DNA of 64,000 nucleotides, taken from NCBI GenBank assembly GCA_032622095.1, contig CP136067.1, positions 121,991,030 to 122,055,029 of the forward strand, in the 5' to 3' direction. Shown here piece by piece: positions 44,110-55,690 of the stretch. Below the pieces are notes generated by a model that did no database searches, had not been told where the DNA came from, and worked only from the letters and a program-made list of their open reading frames with translations. Positions within the stretch are counted from its first letter, which is position 1. Each line of letters begins with the position of its first letter. A program made the position numbers and the translations under genes. This DNA comes from Siphonodentalium dalli. Lineage: Eukaryota; Mollusca; Scaphopoda; Gadilida; Siphonodentaliidae.

Positions 44110-46330
44110 GACTGGTAAAAAAAGAGTGTCCAATTTTTCGCGGTAATCGTATTCAAAATACAGTCGCTGGCGAAAATAAACATCGATTCATTCGATGTTT
44201 TGTCAGTTGGCGCGGACTAAAAAGAGGTTAAATCATTGATATGTAGTGTGTTGCTCCAATCAATGTTACTTCCAATTTCAATAAATGTGTGCTACATGGT
44301 GTGCCGATGGATTCAAATACGAACTCCAAGAAGGCCGCTAGAGCCACATTTTTAACAACATTTGGAAATATTTTATTGTTCCCATCTAGTTTCACTGACG
44401 GTCGGATGAGGGATGTGATCTGTAAGGCGTGCCGAATACTCAAGCCATGAAAGAACAATCTCCAAGATCGCAGCAGGCAGCCATGTTTTTCGACGAAATT
44501 TAGACAAACTCCCATCTGGAGGTGATCCCAAACCTACCTGTGAATTTTCAAAACAATTACCCAATAAATTCGGGCTGCAGGGTGTGCAGATTCAACTTTG
44601 AAATCCAAGATGGCTGATGGTGGCCATTTTTTAACGAATTTCGGAAAAAATCGATGGCTCCAAGAGGTCACCCCGAATATCCATATATATGCAATTTTGT
44701 GACGCCGGATGAGAGATATCACATGCAGGGTGTGCTAAAGGAAATTATTGACGGGCGCATGTACGGGCGGACGGGCGACAGACGCCAACACATACATGGA
44801 AATAGATCAAACTTAACTTCGTCAAATTGAGCTAAAAGGGCTAATGTTGTTGCACTAGAGTCATTGGGTGGCTCCATATAAACAGTTGTCAATGAATTTT
44901 AAAAAGATAAAGATAAAATGCATCACGGCCTATGCTTCCGTGACATATATAATGGATGGGAATAACTGGAAATCTACACTGAAATAATGTATTATAATGT
45001 GTATGGTCATACTTGTCATGTTCGATTCATGAGCGCATGAAGCTACTATTATACAGATGCAGACTAGTAAATCATTCTCTAGCCTATAGTCACATGTTGG
45101 TATGCTATAAAGTGGTACATGTGACTGCGTTGTATGCCACGTACAGCTATAAGTCATATGTTTGAAATAAAAAACAAAATGTAAACAAATTTCACCAAAA
45201 TCGTGAGGCACAAAATGGTGAGGCACATAAGTATAACTTTCGCCTCAAATGGAGGCCATATTATCCGCTATTTTCAATCGACCCATATATAAAATATATA
45301 TTTGCTAACGGGGTTGCAGCTTGATACTCAACGGAAATAAGATACATAGTGACCAATTTTCCATGCAGTTACTGGACAATAACAACACATAACAACATAG
45401 AATTTTGAGAAAAACAAGCGGTTTCACCAAAATGGTTTCCATTGCAACGGTGGGCATTTTCCAGCTCTGCGTGCAGATATCCAAATTGACTTTTATTCAC
45501 ATGTGAGCCAAATAATGCATGATTTTGGCATCTATGCGCCCCACTATATTGTCGCATAACTGTTGAAATGTGATTTCTCAAAATATATTTGTATTGTTTT
45601 TATAGCGTTTCCATAGCAATTGATCACTTTACGTTTGATTATTTCTGACAGCATCCAGAACGGAAGATATGTTCTAGTTTCAAATAAGAGATATGTTTTC
45701 GTGTGTCAAACACAGATAATTAATTAAAAGACTTCTGGTCAGGACCGCTCCATTAATGTCCAAATGTGACTCAAAGTTATATAGTACTTAGAAACCGTGT
45801 TGATATAATCAAACCCCGACACTATCGTTGTTTTCATAATATGGCTAAACAAATATTTAATAGTTTCGTAACTCTCTTAAAACATATTTCGGTGGTATAG
45901 AGGTTTTATCTACAAAAAAATGTTCCATTTTTGTCGCAAAAAAACAAGATGGTCGCCGTTACCATGGTTACCATAATAACGGAACTGGTTGAAAAACTTC
46001 AAAACGTTCAGGGGAAGTTCCTTACATGTATGCCAAGTTTCATGTGTTTATCACAAAAATGCATGATTCCTCCAATGTTACCAACTTATCACCTCTACTA
46101 ATATTACTTAAACAGACATGGCTCATTCGAGTTTCCAAATTCTGTCTACGTAATTTGGAAGGAGGTATATTATAAGTTGACAAATACACGAAATATTGAT
46201 ATACCGGCTTTATATGCTCTGAAAAACACTTCCCATGGTCACAGCAATTTTCCAGTTGTTTCATTTTTTCGCACAGAAGTGAAACAAACGCTTTTCATTT
46301 CTGACATATCAGGAATAAACTAGCCCACTC
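44110..46330. other. No gene recognised; degraded repeat near 44240-44790
   Basis: Around 44240-44790 TTTCGGAAAAAATCGATGGC-, GATGAGAGATATCACATGCAGGGTGTGC- and CAAGATGGC-type phrases recur with about 200-bp spacing, followed by a GGGCGGACGGGCGACAGACG tract. This looks like a decayed tandem core plus microsatellite, as in the 18905 element. 44800-46330 has nothing I recognise. Confidence 0.4.
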
Positions 46331-46333
46331 TTT

Positions 46334-47235
46334 AAACTATGTTTTCACTGTGGTCCGCGCGTCATAAAACGGAATGACGGATATAAGTCCACTATGTGCT
46401 TATTTCAGAATCAAATAATTTCAATATGAATATATGTGGATATTATAGGCCGACTGTGAACCTGTATTAGCGCGAAGATATGTTGTCGGCCTGTTAATCA
46501 TTTCTCTATTCCATGCCGTGCAAATGGCTGCTTTCTGTAAGGGAACACCGTGTTCAAAGTTGTGTTTTTATGACTTCAATGCGTCTTTATGTGACATATA
46601 ATGCCCAGAAAAAGGTAGTTCAAGTATTTGTCGACCTATTTCGATAGCGGGAAAAAATCAAAAGCGAAATATTATATTTATTTTGGAGCGCAAACCGCCA
46701 AGTGGCTTTATAACACATCCCTCTTTTTCAACAGAGAGTGTGGTAATAATAGTAATAATAACATGAAACTGCCTGGCAGCACATGTGGTGTATTATCGAC
46801 CCTCCAGAAAAGATTTACAGTCTTTCACCTTATTAAAAACCCCGGCTTCGCCTCGGCCTTTCTAAACTGGCGGGTCAGCCTGTTCTCCCGAAATCAACAC
46901 GTTAAGGGCTTATAATATGATTTGTTTTAGGTTCATAATCGACGTAGAATCGCCTCGTTTGAGTCCATGTAGAACTGAAAAAGAGTGTGTTAGTGCCATT
47001 ATCGACTCATAATAACTTATTATATGTTCATTATAGGCGGATACTAACACGAATAAATGAACTCACGACTAATCAGGTTCACGCACTTTAAACTATGTTT
47101 TCACTGTGATCCGCGTCATAAAACGGAATGACGGATGTAAGTCCATTATGGACTTATTTCAGAATCAAATAATATTATAGGCCGACTGTGAACCTAATAG
47201 CGCGAAGATATGTTGGTCAGGCTGTTAATCATTTC
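46334..47235 (+). repeat. Direct repeat pair around an unrecognised interior
   Basis: TTTAAACTATGTTTTCACTG, AAAACGGAATGACGGAT, TTTCAGAATCAAATAAT and TATAGGCCGACTGTGAACC occur in the same order at 46334-46505 and at 47089-47232. A third, partial copy is at 47665-47780, and GTACGCTCTTCATAATGTG near 29281 is related. The 570-bp interior includes an open frame (46628-46915) with no recognised domain and (AATAAT)n. Ends of a retrotransposon-like or Helentron-like unit are possible. Confidence 0.65.
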
Positions 47236-47379
47236 GATCGGGCCTATAATTCACTACAACGCCGTCCAAAACCATATGATTGTTATATTAAACTGGTCCT
47301 ATTGTAATGCTATGACATTCGCCGCTGGTTGGCCATTCTTAACGCGCAATCATGTTGGCGGGACAAAACGATTATGTAA

Positions 47380-47440
47380 TATATATATATAAAATAGTAG
47401 GGTCTGTCTCTCCGTCCGTCTGTCTGTGCGGATTTTTCTC
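47380..47440 (+). repeat. (TA)n and (TCYG)n tract
   Basis: ATATATATATATAAAATAG followed by GTCTGTCTCTCCGTCCGTCT and GTCTGTGCGG. Same type as at 13988 and 18956. Confidence 0.7.
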
Positions 47441-48138
47441 CCAGACTGCTGGTCCGAAATCAACAAAATGAGGTGTGATAACTCGGGGTGCCCTGTTGGG
47501 AGTTATAACTCCGTTAGTTTTTTCCAAAATATGATCTAAACAAATTTAATTAAATAAATAATAGAAACACACACATTAAAATAAGCTCACCGTGCTATGT
47601 GCCTATTTCAGAATAAAATAAATGTGAATTTTTAAGTTCAATATGAACCTATTTGCAGACTAGATGTACGCTCTTTATATATGTGTTTTCACTGTGGCCC
47701 GCGCCATCAGCCAACTCACAGGTACTAATTAAGTCATCATGTTGGGCTTATTTCAGAATCAAATAATTTCGAATATAAATATTCGAATATAAACCTATGT
47801 GAATATTTAGGTACAAATGTGCGCAAAGCGTACACAGAGCAACTAAACAAGCCCCTAACACACAAATGGGCCACAGCCCCTCTGACGCTGAATAAATGCG
47901 GTAGCCTGTTTCAGCTAGTTAAGAAATAAAACCACTACATTTATCAAATTTAAATTTTTGAGGTCTCAGGAAAATCTGACTTAATTATATGCACTGGACT
48001 TTTATGAATATACAAGTATGTGTCAGATATATTTTAACAAAACTCCCCCAATCACGACGAAACTTCTAATAATTTTACAATAACCGACGCAGCCCCACCG
48101 ACATCATAGCAGGACATGTACCACACTTTTGCATGTAC

Positions 48139-48235
48139 TGATCATTCGATATGATGTTGGAGCCATGGATCCTGCTGATTTGCTATCATGTTGGTGGGTC
48201 ATACTGAATTGCTGTGATGTTGGTTGGCCAAACAT
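48139..48235 (+). repeat. ~30-bp tandem repeat, CTATGATGTTGG-like
   Basis: GATATGATGTTGGAGCC, GCTATCATGTTGGTGGG and GCTGTGATGTTGGTTGG are spaced by about 30-40 bp. GCTATGATGTTGGGGTC and GCTATGATGCTGGTAGG occur in the same arrangement near 53505-53550. Confidence 0.6.
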
Positions 48236-48236
48236 A

Positions 48237-49838
48237 TTAAAGGCCCACAGATGTTTCGAATCACCAGATCACATTATATACAACATATTCCATATTAGAT
48301 ACCATTTTAAAGAGGAAGCTCCAACATATTGTATTAACTGATCCGGTCGAATAAACTGGGAAGTTGGGAACATGTTATTTTTGTGACGATACCGATGTGT
48401 GTTCTGTGCTTAATTTTGATCCGAACTGTACTGTAAAGTATATTGTTCCCAATGGAAGGGGAATACCTATAGAAAGTTTTGGAAAGAATATGAGAACCTG
48501 AATTGAATTGTTTATTAGCAAAGTCAACATCTAAGTTGCAACATGCCTATACAACGTATTTACACAACATTATACAAACAATACACAACATACATATACA
48601 TCAATAAATGAGTTCATCATATTATATGATATTGATAATAAATACAAATAATGCTAATACATTTGGGAATATGTTTTCTGAAATGGTTTAATTCATATAA
48701 TATTTACATTATATATAATATAATGTAATACTTGCTTCATGGTAACTTTATAAACGCTAATTTTAAGAAAATGCTCACTCTTTTCAATATACTTATGTTA
48801 AGCAGTGACAGCAGTCTGTAGAATTTATTTCTGTTAGGGTTTTCCCAGTAATACTTCGGTATATAGGTTTCTCGCAGATCGTTAAGTTCAGTACACAAAA
48901 TAACAAAATGGTATTCATCACATACATTTTCGCCACATAACGGGCATTTCGTGTCTTTACATGTTCTTTTATTCCATCTGCATTGCTCTATCGGTAGTCT
49001 GTGATTGGCTGTTCTAAATTTCAGTAAATACGTAGCTAGATGAGATGGCATATATACTAAGTATCGGCTCAATCTGACAGAATCCTTTATGTTTCGATAA
49101 AATATGGCACGGCTTGAAATAGACATATTTAGCATGCCGAAGAGGCAGCATGTGTGTTGCTCTATTAATTTCGCTTTCATGTGTTTCATGTCTGTCTTGC
49201 TTAGTGGTGACTGATTCTGCCACGCACTTTCCATATTTACTTCTCGCAGAGTTTCTTTGATAAACGAAATCCATTTAATCTTGTTTTGTAGTATGGCATC
49301 ACCATCATTGAGATATCTGAGTAGAAGGAATACATTTTTAGCTAATTCTGATCCTTCGTGCGATACTAGTTTTGACCAATATGATATGGCTCGGCACTTA
49401 ATTTCGATCATTACGGGGTATCTTCCCAATTCTGCATATACCATGTAGTTTGGTGTGCTAGACTTCATTGTTGTGATAATTTTGCAGAATTTAAGATGTA
49501 TGGTCTCCAAAATTTGAGTTTTCTCGAAACACCAAACTTCACCACCATACAGCATAATCGGCATAATCATAGAGTCAAACAATTTAAACATAATATCTAG
49601 AGGCAGCTGCAGCTTTCTTGTTCTATTCAAAAGGCCATACATGGCTCTCGTTGCTGTATTCTGGGTCTGTTTAATCGATTGACAGAATCTACCTCTATCA
49701 CTTGGTGAACACTCCTCTTGGCTGTTCCATATTCTGGTGGAATATACATATTTTGGTTCCACTTCCAAATGGTATATACTATGGAATATGTTGTGTATAA
49801 TGTTATCTGGGCATTCGAAAATTAAGAGGACCTTTATG
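48237..49838. mobile_element. TTAA MITE (AGGCC family) interrupted by a LINE
   Basis: Left TTAA (48237-48240) with AGGCCCACAGATGTTTCGAAT; right end ATTCGAAAATTAAGAGGACC near 49814-49833 with the terminal TTAA changed to TTAT. GATCACATTATATACAACAT and its inverse ATGTTGTGTATAATGTTATC show the arms. Matches 23814-24260. Confidence 0.7.
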
Positions 49839-49909
49839 ATAAAGTGTATCGTTATTTTTCTCAAGAGACTATTGTCATTATCGCGGCCATGGTCTCTATA
49901 AAACATCAA
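48494..49909 (-). pseudogene. 5'-truncated LINE fused in frame to MITE sequence
   Basis: The minus-strand open frame 49909-48737 has 390 codons. Residues from about 75 onward are LINE: SIKQTQNTATRAMYGLLN, IMLYGGEVW (the conserved YG-x-E-x-W of the post-polymerase region), RTANHRLPIEQCRW and the knuckle CPLCGENVCDEYHFVILC. About the first 65 residues derive from the right arm of the TTAA MITE, so the ORF is a chance fusion made by insertion. The reverse transcriptase core and endonuclease are absent. A 3' UTR of about 240 bp (48736-48494) ends with an AATTCAATTC-type tail; its tail matches 25134-25320. This is the best preserved coding sequence in the window. Start codon choice is meaningless biologically. 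No stop or frameshift is present within the LINE part. Confidence 0.85.
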
Positions 49910-50093
49910 CCACCGCCGCCATTATAAAAATACTTTCAAATGCGCATTCCCTGAATAGTTCATATATACAGACACTGTTTTTTTTCTCAAATCATCGGAT
50001 TAGCCAAACAATGCGAAAATGAGAGAACTTTTGGAAAATAACGGCACTTAGTTGTTCTTATCAACATCACTTTGCCCCACCAATAGATCATGC
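49910..50093. other. No gene recognised
   Basis: Short AT-rich spacer between the MITE and the next foldback element. Confidence 0.4.
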
Positions 50094-50598
50094 CATTAAT
50101 CTCTACTCTGGTTAACGCCCGTAGAGATCATATTCCACCAGTACAAAACTTTGGACTTTTATGAAGTTTTGACAGGGAACGTTATAAAGTCGAACAAATA
50201 AAGATGGGAATATATTTCTTAGTTAGTATCTGTTCCTTAATAATATACTTCACTTTTGGAAGTTCCCAACAACAACTTTTACGATTTAAATAAAATTTTT
50301 GAGCGATTTTGCTTTGCGTCGCTTACTCTTATGGAATTTCTCCTGGCTAATTAATTCATTGTCTATTGCGATATCGGCTCTCAAATACCAGGAAAAGCAT
50401 GCAATTTTGAATTGGGACATTCACCTACAGTGAAGTACATTATTAAGGAACAGGTCAAACTAAGAAATATATTCCCCGTGTTATTTTTTCGACTTTATAA
50501 TGTTCCCTTTCAACACTTCAAAATGTTCCAAGGTTTTGTACTAGTGGAATATGATTGCTACGGCCGTTAGTAAGAGTAGAGATTCATGGCATGGTCTA
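50094..50598. mobile_element. Foldback element, TAGATCATGCCATGAATCTC family
   Basis: TAGATCATGCCATTAATCTC faces GAGATTCATGGCATGGTCTA. Subterminal pair TTCCACCAGTACAAAAC and GTTTTGTACTAGTGGAATAT. Interior aligns to 30326-30853. CCCCAC occurs on both sides and may be part of a target duplication. Confidence 0.8.
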
Positions 50599-50670
50599 CC
50601 CCACATCTACAGCCGTTAGTAAGAGTAGAGATTCATGGCATGGTCTACCCCACATCTACGGCCGTTAGTA
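50558..50670 (+). repeat. 49-bp tandem copy of the element's right end
   Basis: CTACGGCCGTTAGTAAGAG through GGCATGGTCTACCCCACAT is repeated with starts at 50558, 50607 and 50656. The duplicated unit includes the terminus plus the flanking CCCCACAT. Confidence 0.9.
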
Positions 50671-50679
50671 AATTTAGTT

Positions 50680-53600
50680 TTTCCATTGGCAAATTTGGCA
50701 AATGGCATCGCGGTCCTGAGATTGAAAATGAAAATTTTAAAGGCACATGGTGATTTTAAACCTCAATTATACCTAGCAATCATCATGACAAATCGAACAT
50801 CACAGCAAATTAGCAGGACCACTTAACCAGGCTGTACCAACATTATATGATAACGCGCCTGGTCACCGATCACGATCCATAGCGATGAGTCAGAGACATC
50901 GAGTACGACATGTATACGAAAATAAACCAATCACAAAGAAAATCATGAGCATGTAAGCCATCCTCCGTTATGCTCCCCGTGAACCCATATGACCGAAAGT
51001 ATGTGTCAAGGTCAAGGTCAAATAAATGCAAGTGGCAAGTGTGTATTCCACATGTAGAACCGCCTGATAATATAAGACATCGGTGTGGAATACACTCGAG
51101 AGGCGCAGTCGACACATGTATACGCGCGCGGAATCCTAGTTATCGTCTGCCAAACTCTAGCAGACGATACCTGCGATTCAGGTATCGGCCGAAGATGCAT
51201 TCGTGATGAGATGTAAATATTTACAACATAGATCAAACGGGAAGGTGTTCACTCAAGAACATACCCCTCTTCTCCGCTGATTGGCCGGAGCGCCCGCTAT
51301 ACATGGGATGCTGCTGATGACGTAGTTATGATTGAGTCTCGAGGTTCCCTGTTACTTATATGGCTTCCAGTGTTCTCATATTAGATTTCGCCGGTTACCG
51401 GTAAGATTTTTGGCATACCTGTAATGTTCTTGCTCTGCTCTATGGAGTTACCTCCACCGAGAGTAATACCATCTTCTGTGCATGCTCGGTTTATCGTTTA
51501 AGAGTTGGTTGTATGCAGATTCTGCTCTAGACTCCCTTAGGTAAGGCCTATTATGATTAATATTGGAAATCGAAAGTCAAACGTCGAATGAAATACTGAT
51601 TTATTGAAGATCTAACTGCCATTTTTGATAGAATCTTTTGATCGTGGTTCGTTTCAGCTGACGATAATTGGAATACCTGTTTGATGTATCTCGGGTGCGA
51701 TCTTTTACGAATCCCGGTTAACACGGGTCAGGTCGGTGTCGGGTTTCAGATGTTCGCTCATGCGCTGTGCACTCAAGATTTATTGGCCCACCTGTACATG
51801 TTTAACACGTTCCCCGCTGATAATGGGGTGTTGTTGATCTCTACTTTTGATTTATCAACATACTTCAGATACATTGTGTAGCAAATCGATTCTTATCATT
51901 CTGCCATGTTGTCATCATTATTTGAAACGAGTCTTACAAATCACGTGGCACACTGCTATCGTGACTGCTGAATGACGTTTTGTTCAAAGTTCAATATTGG
52001 GTTTTGAATATACTCAATTGTAGTTCAATCGAATTTTTTTACATTTATTTATTTTTTATTTATTTATTTTATTTGTTTAGAGTGGGCGTGACTCGATCCT
52101 CTAACTAACATGTTATCTCTGAGCACATTTCGCAAGGATGATTGTGAATTAACTGTCACTTATAAACGTGAATATTATGGATGATTTGATGATTAATTGA
52201 TCGCTGGTATGTTAAGGTATATAATGATGAATACAACTAGAATATTGGCAGCAATATGTGCAATATCCAGTTATTGGATGAACAAATCTATTAAAAAATA
52301 TCTTTATATTCTTATTTACAGCCGGGGTTTTATGTATATGTATGCAGTATCTTGATTAATGTTACATACATAAGTTATCCCGAGTTATTCTTCGGGATAT
52401 GGTGACTACATGTTTATATATAACCGCAACAACGAGGTGAAGAGACTGTCGGTACTCCAACACTCCACAGTTCAATCCAGAATTATCTGAGTGGAGTTCC
52501 ATGTACAATATACATATACAGCTTAAAACAATCAACAATGTTTAGCAGTTTATTATCCACAAAAAGTTAAGCAAAATTGAAATTCCAGACTGATTGTTTG
52601 AAAACCTTACTTATGGTAAATTTGTTAACATTTTTGCTATTTGTGATATATTTAAGAAGGGGAATTGGAGACTTGGGGACCCCACCCCCCCCCCCCCCAA
52701 GTGTGATTAAAACGGTGAAAATGGCAGGATACGGCAGACAAAGGGTGTGGAATGTTTTAAATAACCATGTCAATGAAATGCAAATAATGTATCAGCTTAA
52801 TGAAAAGCACCAGAAAATCACCCAACTCTGGCTAATTATACTTGTTAAAACGGTTCAGCATCCTTACCCATGGTTTGCCCGTCTTACCAGTCTATATACC
52901 ACTCAGATTTGTATGCACATTTGTAGGCGTTCTTCGGCGTGGTGACTGGCCCCGACTAGATGACCAAATGATCCAAATTGCCCATGTATTGACAGATTCG
53001 AATAACCGGTAAAAGTAGTATATTGAAGAACACACTGACAATATAATGTATTCTTTCATTGGGACGGCTTTTTCACAATTCGGTTACAGTTCTCACACTA
53101 ATGGCAGCAGTTTACTAAAATGTATTAAAATTTAAATCCAATTCACTTTGTAAAAATGAAACAACACATCGATATTTAGGCTTTTGGCTTTAATGTTGAG
53201 AAGATGGCGATAATTTTGCGGGGCAAATTTAGAGTGCGTCATTGAGACGAATGTTTGGAGAAAGGTTTATATAATAATTGCGTAACGAAATGACAAAATG
53301 ACGCCAATGTATAGTGACAATTATGAAAAAAAATTATTAATGAAAGTCTACCGCAAAACATGCATGTTTCAAATTGGTGTGCCTGTTGGTAGATCAGCAT
53401 TATTCAGGGGTGACTTTAGCATAGACATGCAGGGGCGCCATGGTGCAGCTCCCTTGCACACGATTAATGCTCGTACGCACCACTGGTCAAGTGGTCCTGC
53501 TAGTCTGCTATGATGTTGGGGTCCTGATGAAATGCTATGATGCTGGTAGGGCACACTGATGCCGCTAAGAAAAAGTACGTTATTTTGCTCTAAAGATGTC

Positions 53601-53950
53601 ATTTTCGCTGTCTTTGGCTAATGAGGGCGATTTGAGAAAAAGCCAGTGGCTGTATGAAAAACATTCAAAATTTAATAATGGCTGCGCTGGTCTTTGCAAA
53701 GTAACATGAAAAGTCATTTTGATTATAGTCGATTTGCAACAACTGATACAACCATTATTAAGTTGCACGTCCTTGTCATTCAATGCTTCCACTACACATG
53801 AGCATTATATGCCGTTGCACACTATAGACCACCACGCACATATAGAGCTGCACTTCTTGCAAGACTTACGCTTTTGTTAATTAATAATCTGCAATCGACT
53901 AGTTACACAAGAGATTGTTATTCGATTATTCATGTTCTAATTCCGGTGCA
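50680..53950. other. No gene recognised
   Basis: Contains a hairpin TATCGTCTGC/GCAGACGATA at 51139-51168, a TTTA-rich stretch near 52040-52075, and C14 at 52685-52698. Open frames such as 52577-52945 carry a poly-proline from the C run and no known domain. Nothing supports a gene. Confidence 0.35.
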
Positions 53951-53954
53951 TGAC

Positions 53955-54344
53955 ATATGTGACCCGCCATATCAAATCCAGTCGTAAGTCGGGATTTTTT
54001 TTACCCTGTGCCAATGCATGTCGCCTCGCATATATAAGAGAATGCATTGGCCTAACAATTTTTTATCATTTTTTTTAAATAAATGTTTAATTACGTTTAT
54101 TCTCTTATCAAATAGATATTGAGATACAATTAGAAGATATATACAAAAGATTGAGAATGTTGCAGCATATGTACACACATGTATAGAAGCATATAGAAGA
54201 GTGTCGTCTGCTCATGTTTTTAGGCCAATGCATTCTCTTATATGCTAGGCGACCTATGGTCGACTCGCATATATAAGAGAATGCATTGGCACAGGGTAAA
54301 AAATCCCGACTTACGACTGGATTTGATATGGCGGGTCACATATG
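53955..54344. mobile_element. MITE type B, copy 2, one palindrome deleted internally
   Basis: Ends GTGACCCGCCATATC and GATATGGCGGGTCAC. The left palindrome (54010-54051) has lost about 27 bp from its left half and centre; the right one is complete but for a small deletion (54223-54290). Confidence 0.85.
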
Positions 54345-55290
54345 GACAGGTATGATGCTTTCCTACAGTGTACATGCTACTTTACAGAGTATTTACACCT
54401 TCCTTTCAGAATAGTATCTATCTGTTTGAATGCCACCATGAATACGAAATGCCGACTAAAGCCCATGTTTCTATATATAATATTAACAAGCATAGCATGC
54501 ACCACTCTGGCACCAGGTGGAAATTTTAGCAATACTACTGTCACTTTTATAATATAATATGTTAATTTGTCAACTTTTGTGAAGAAAAAAATGTTACAAT
54601 ATACTACACTAGACATCCTGTCAAATCTGCCATCCAATATATCTCTTATGCTTTTATCAAATCCTTTCGGTCGTTCTGATAGCACATTACATATACAATT
54701 AAATCACATGAATTATTGTGTTTGACGATTGGTCAAAGTTGAATTTACATGATGAAAATTTAATGCACATGCATGCATATTGGTTATAGCAACCACCAAG
54801 GGTGCTTATATACCTAAGGCAGGTGAATGACGTCATTTAATTTTTTCTATTATCCATCAGTGATTATTCAAGATCGCGGGTATATATCTTGGAGAAATTG
54901 TCACTTGACTTCCGGTTAGCAACCGTGTGGAGATTGCAAAAAACGCGGAATTGGAAATGAAGCATCGCGATAAAAATGAAAGTAACTACTTCACAACTTA
55001 CGAAGAATTCACATGTGATTTTAAGTCTATTAATTTCATTTAGACAAATTTCGTTGGTCAGCTTAATGAAAACGAAAACTGAAGAAGTCATTACGATAAT
55101 CCAGACTTTACAATCCATGACACGTCTTGTCAATTTGTCATGTCGTCTCCGTCGTGACCACTGCATGATGTTACATAAATTATTCTTAGAGTTATGTCGC
55201 CGAAAAAAGGCAAATTTGAGGTGCATCATGTCTGGTTGCTCCACTACGTGTCACGTACGATTCATATTAGACTTTGATATTGTTTGCACA
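54345..55290. other. No gene recognised; overlapping ORFs on both strands
   Basis: Minus-strand 55244-54864 (126 codons) and plus-strand 54976-55332 (118 codons) overlap. Neither shows a domain or codon pattern I recognise. This is one of the few spacers without a recognised repeat, so it may be original genomic sequence. Confidence 0.35.
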
Positions 55291-55690
55291 TTAACCCTTT
55301 ACCCAACAAACCGGCCAAAACCGGCCAAATAAAGCTGCAACAGCCTAAATTATCTTGGGTCTGTCTCAATAAAACCATACAAATATGGATATCATTGGAA
55401 CCGGCTCATTGACCACATAGTGATGGTTATAGTTATGCCCTGTGCCAATGCATTCTCTTATATATGCGAGTCGACCATAGGTCGCCTCGCATATATAAGA
55501 GAATGCATTGGCCTAAAAAAAATCTTTTTTTAACACTTTTTACCATTTTTTCTTACATTCTTTAACAATTTTATAATTTTTAATGTGTTAAGCCAATGCA
55601 TTCTCTTATATATGCGAGGCGACCTATGGTCGACTCGCATATATAAGAGAATGCATTGGCACAGGGCCCTTCTGTTGGGTAAAGGGTTAA
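55291..55690. mobile_element. TTAA MITE type A, copy 3
   Basis: TTAA at 55291-55294 and 55687-55690; palindromes at 55444-55512 and 55592-55660. It is the closest relative of 10154-10554, including the CTAAAAAAAATC-type linker. Confidence 0.87.

Noticed and set aside
12907-52698. Long A, G and C homopolymers as functional elements
   Set aside because: Simple sequence; lengths may also be affected by sequencing error.
52577-52945. 122-codon ORF with a poly-proline stretch
   Set aside because: The prolines come from a C14 homopolymer, the reverse strand is also open there, and no domain is recognised.
54864-55332. Opposed 126- and 118-codon ORFs
   Set aside because: Mutually overlapping on opposite strands with no recognisable domain; at most one could be real and neither has support.
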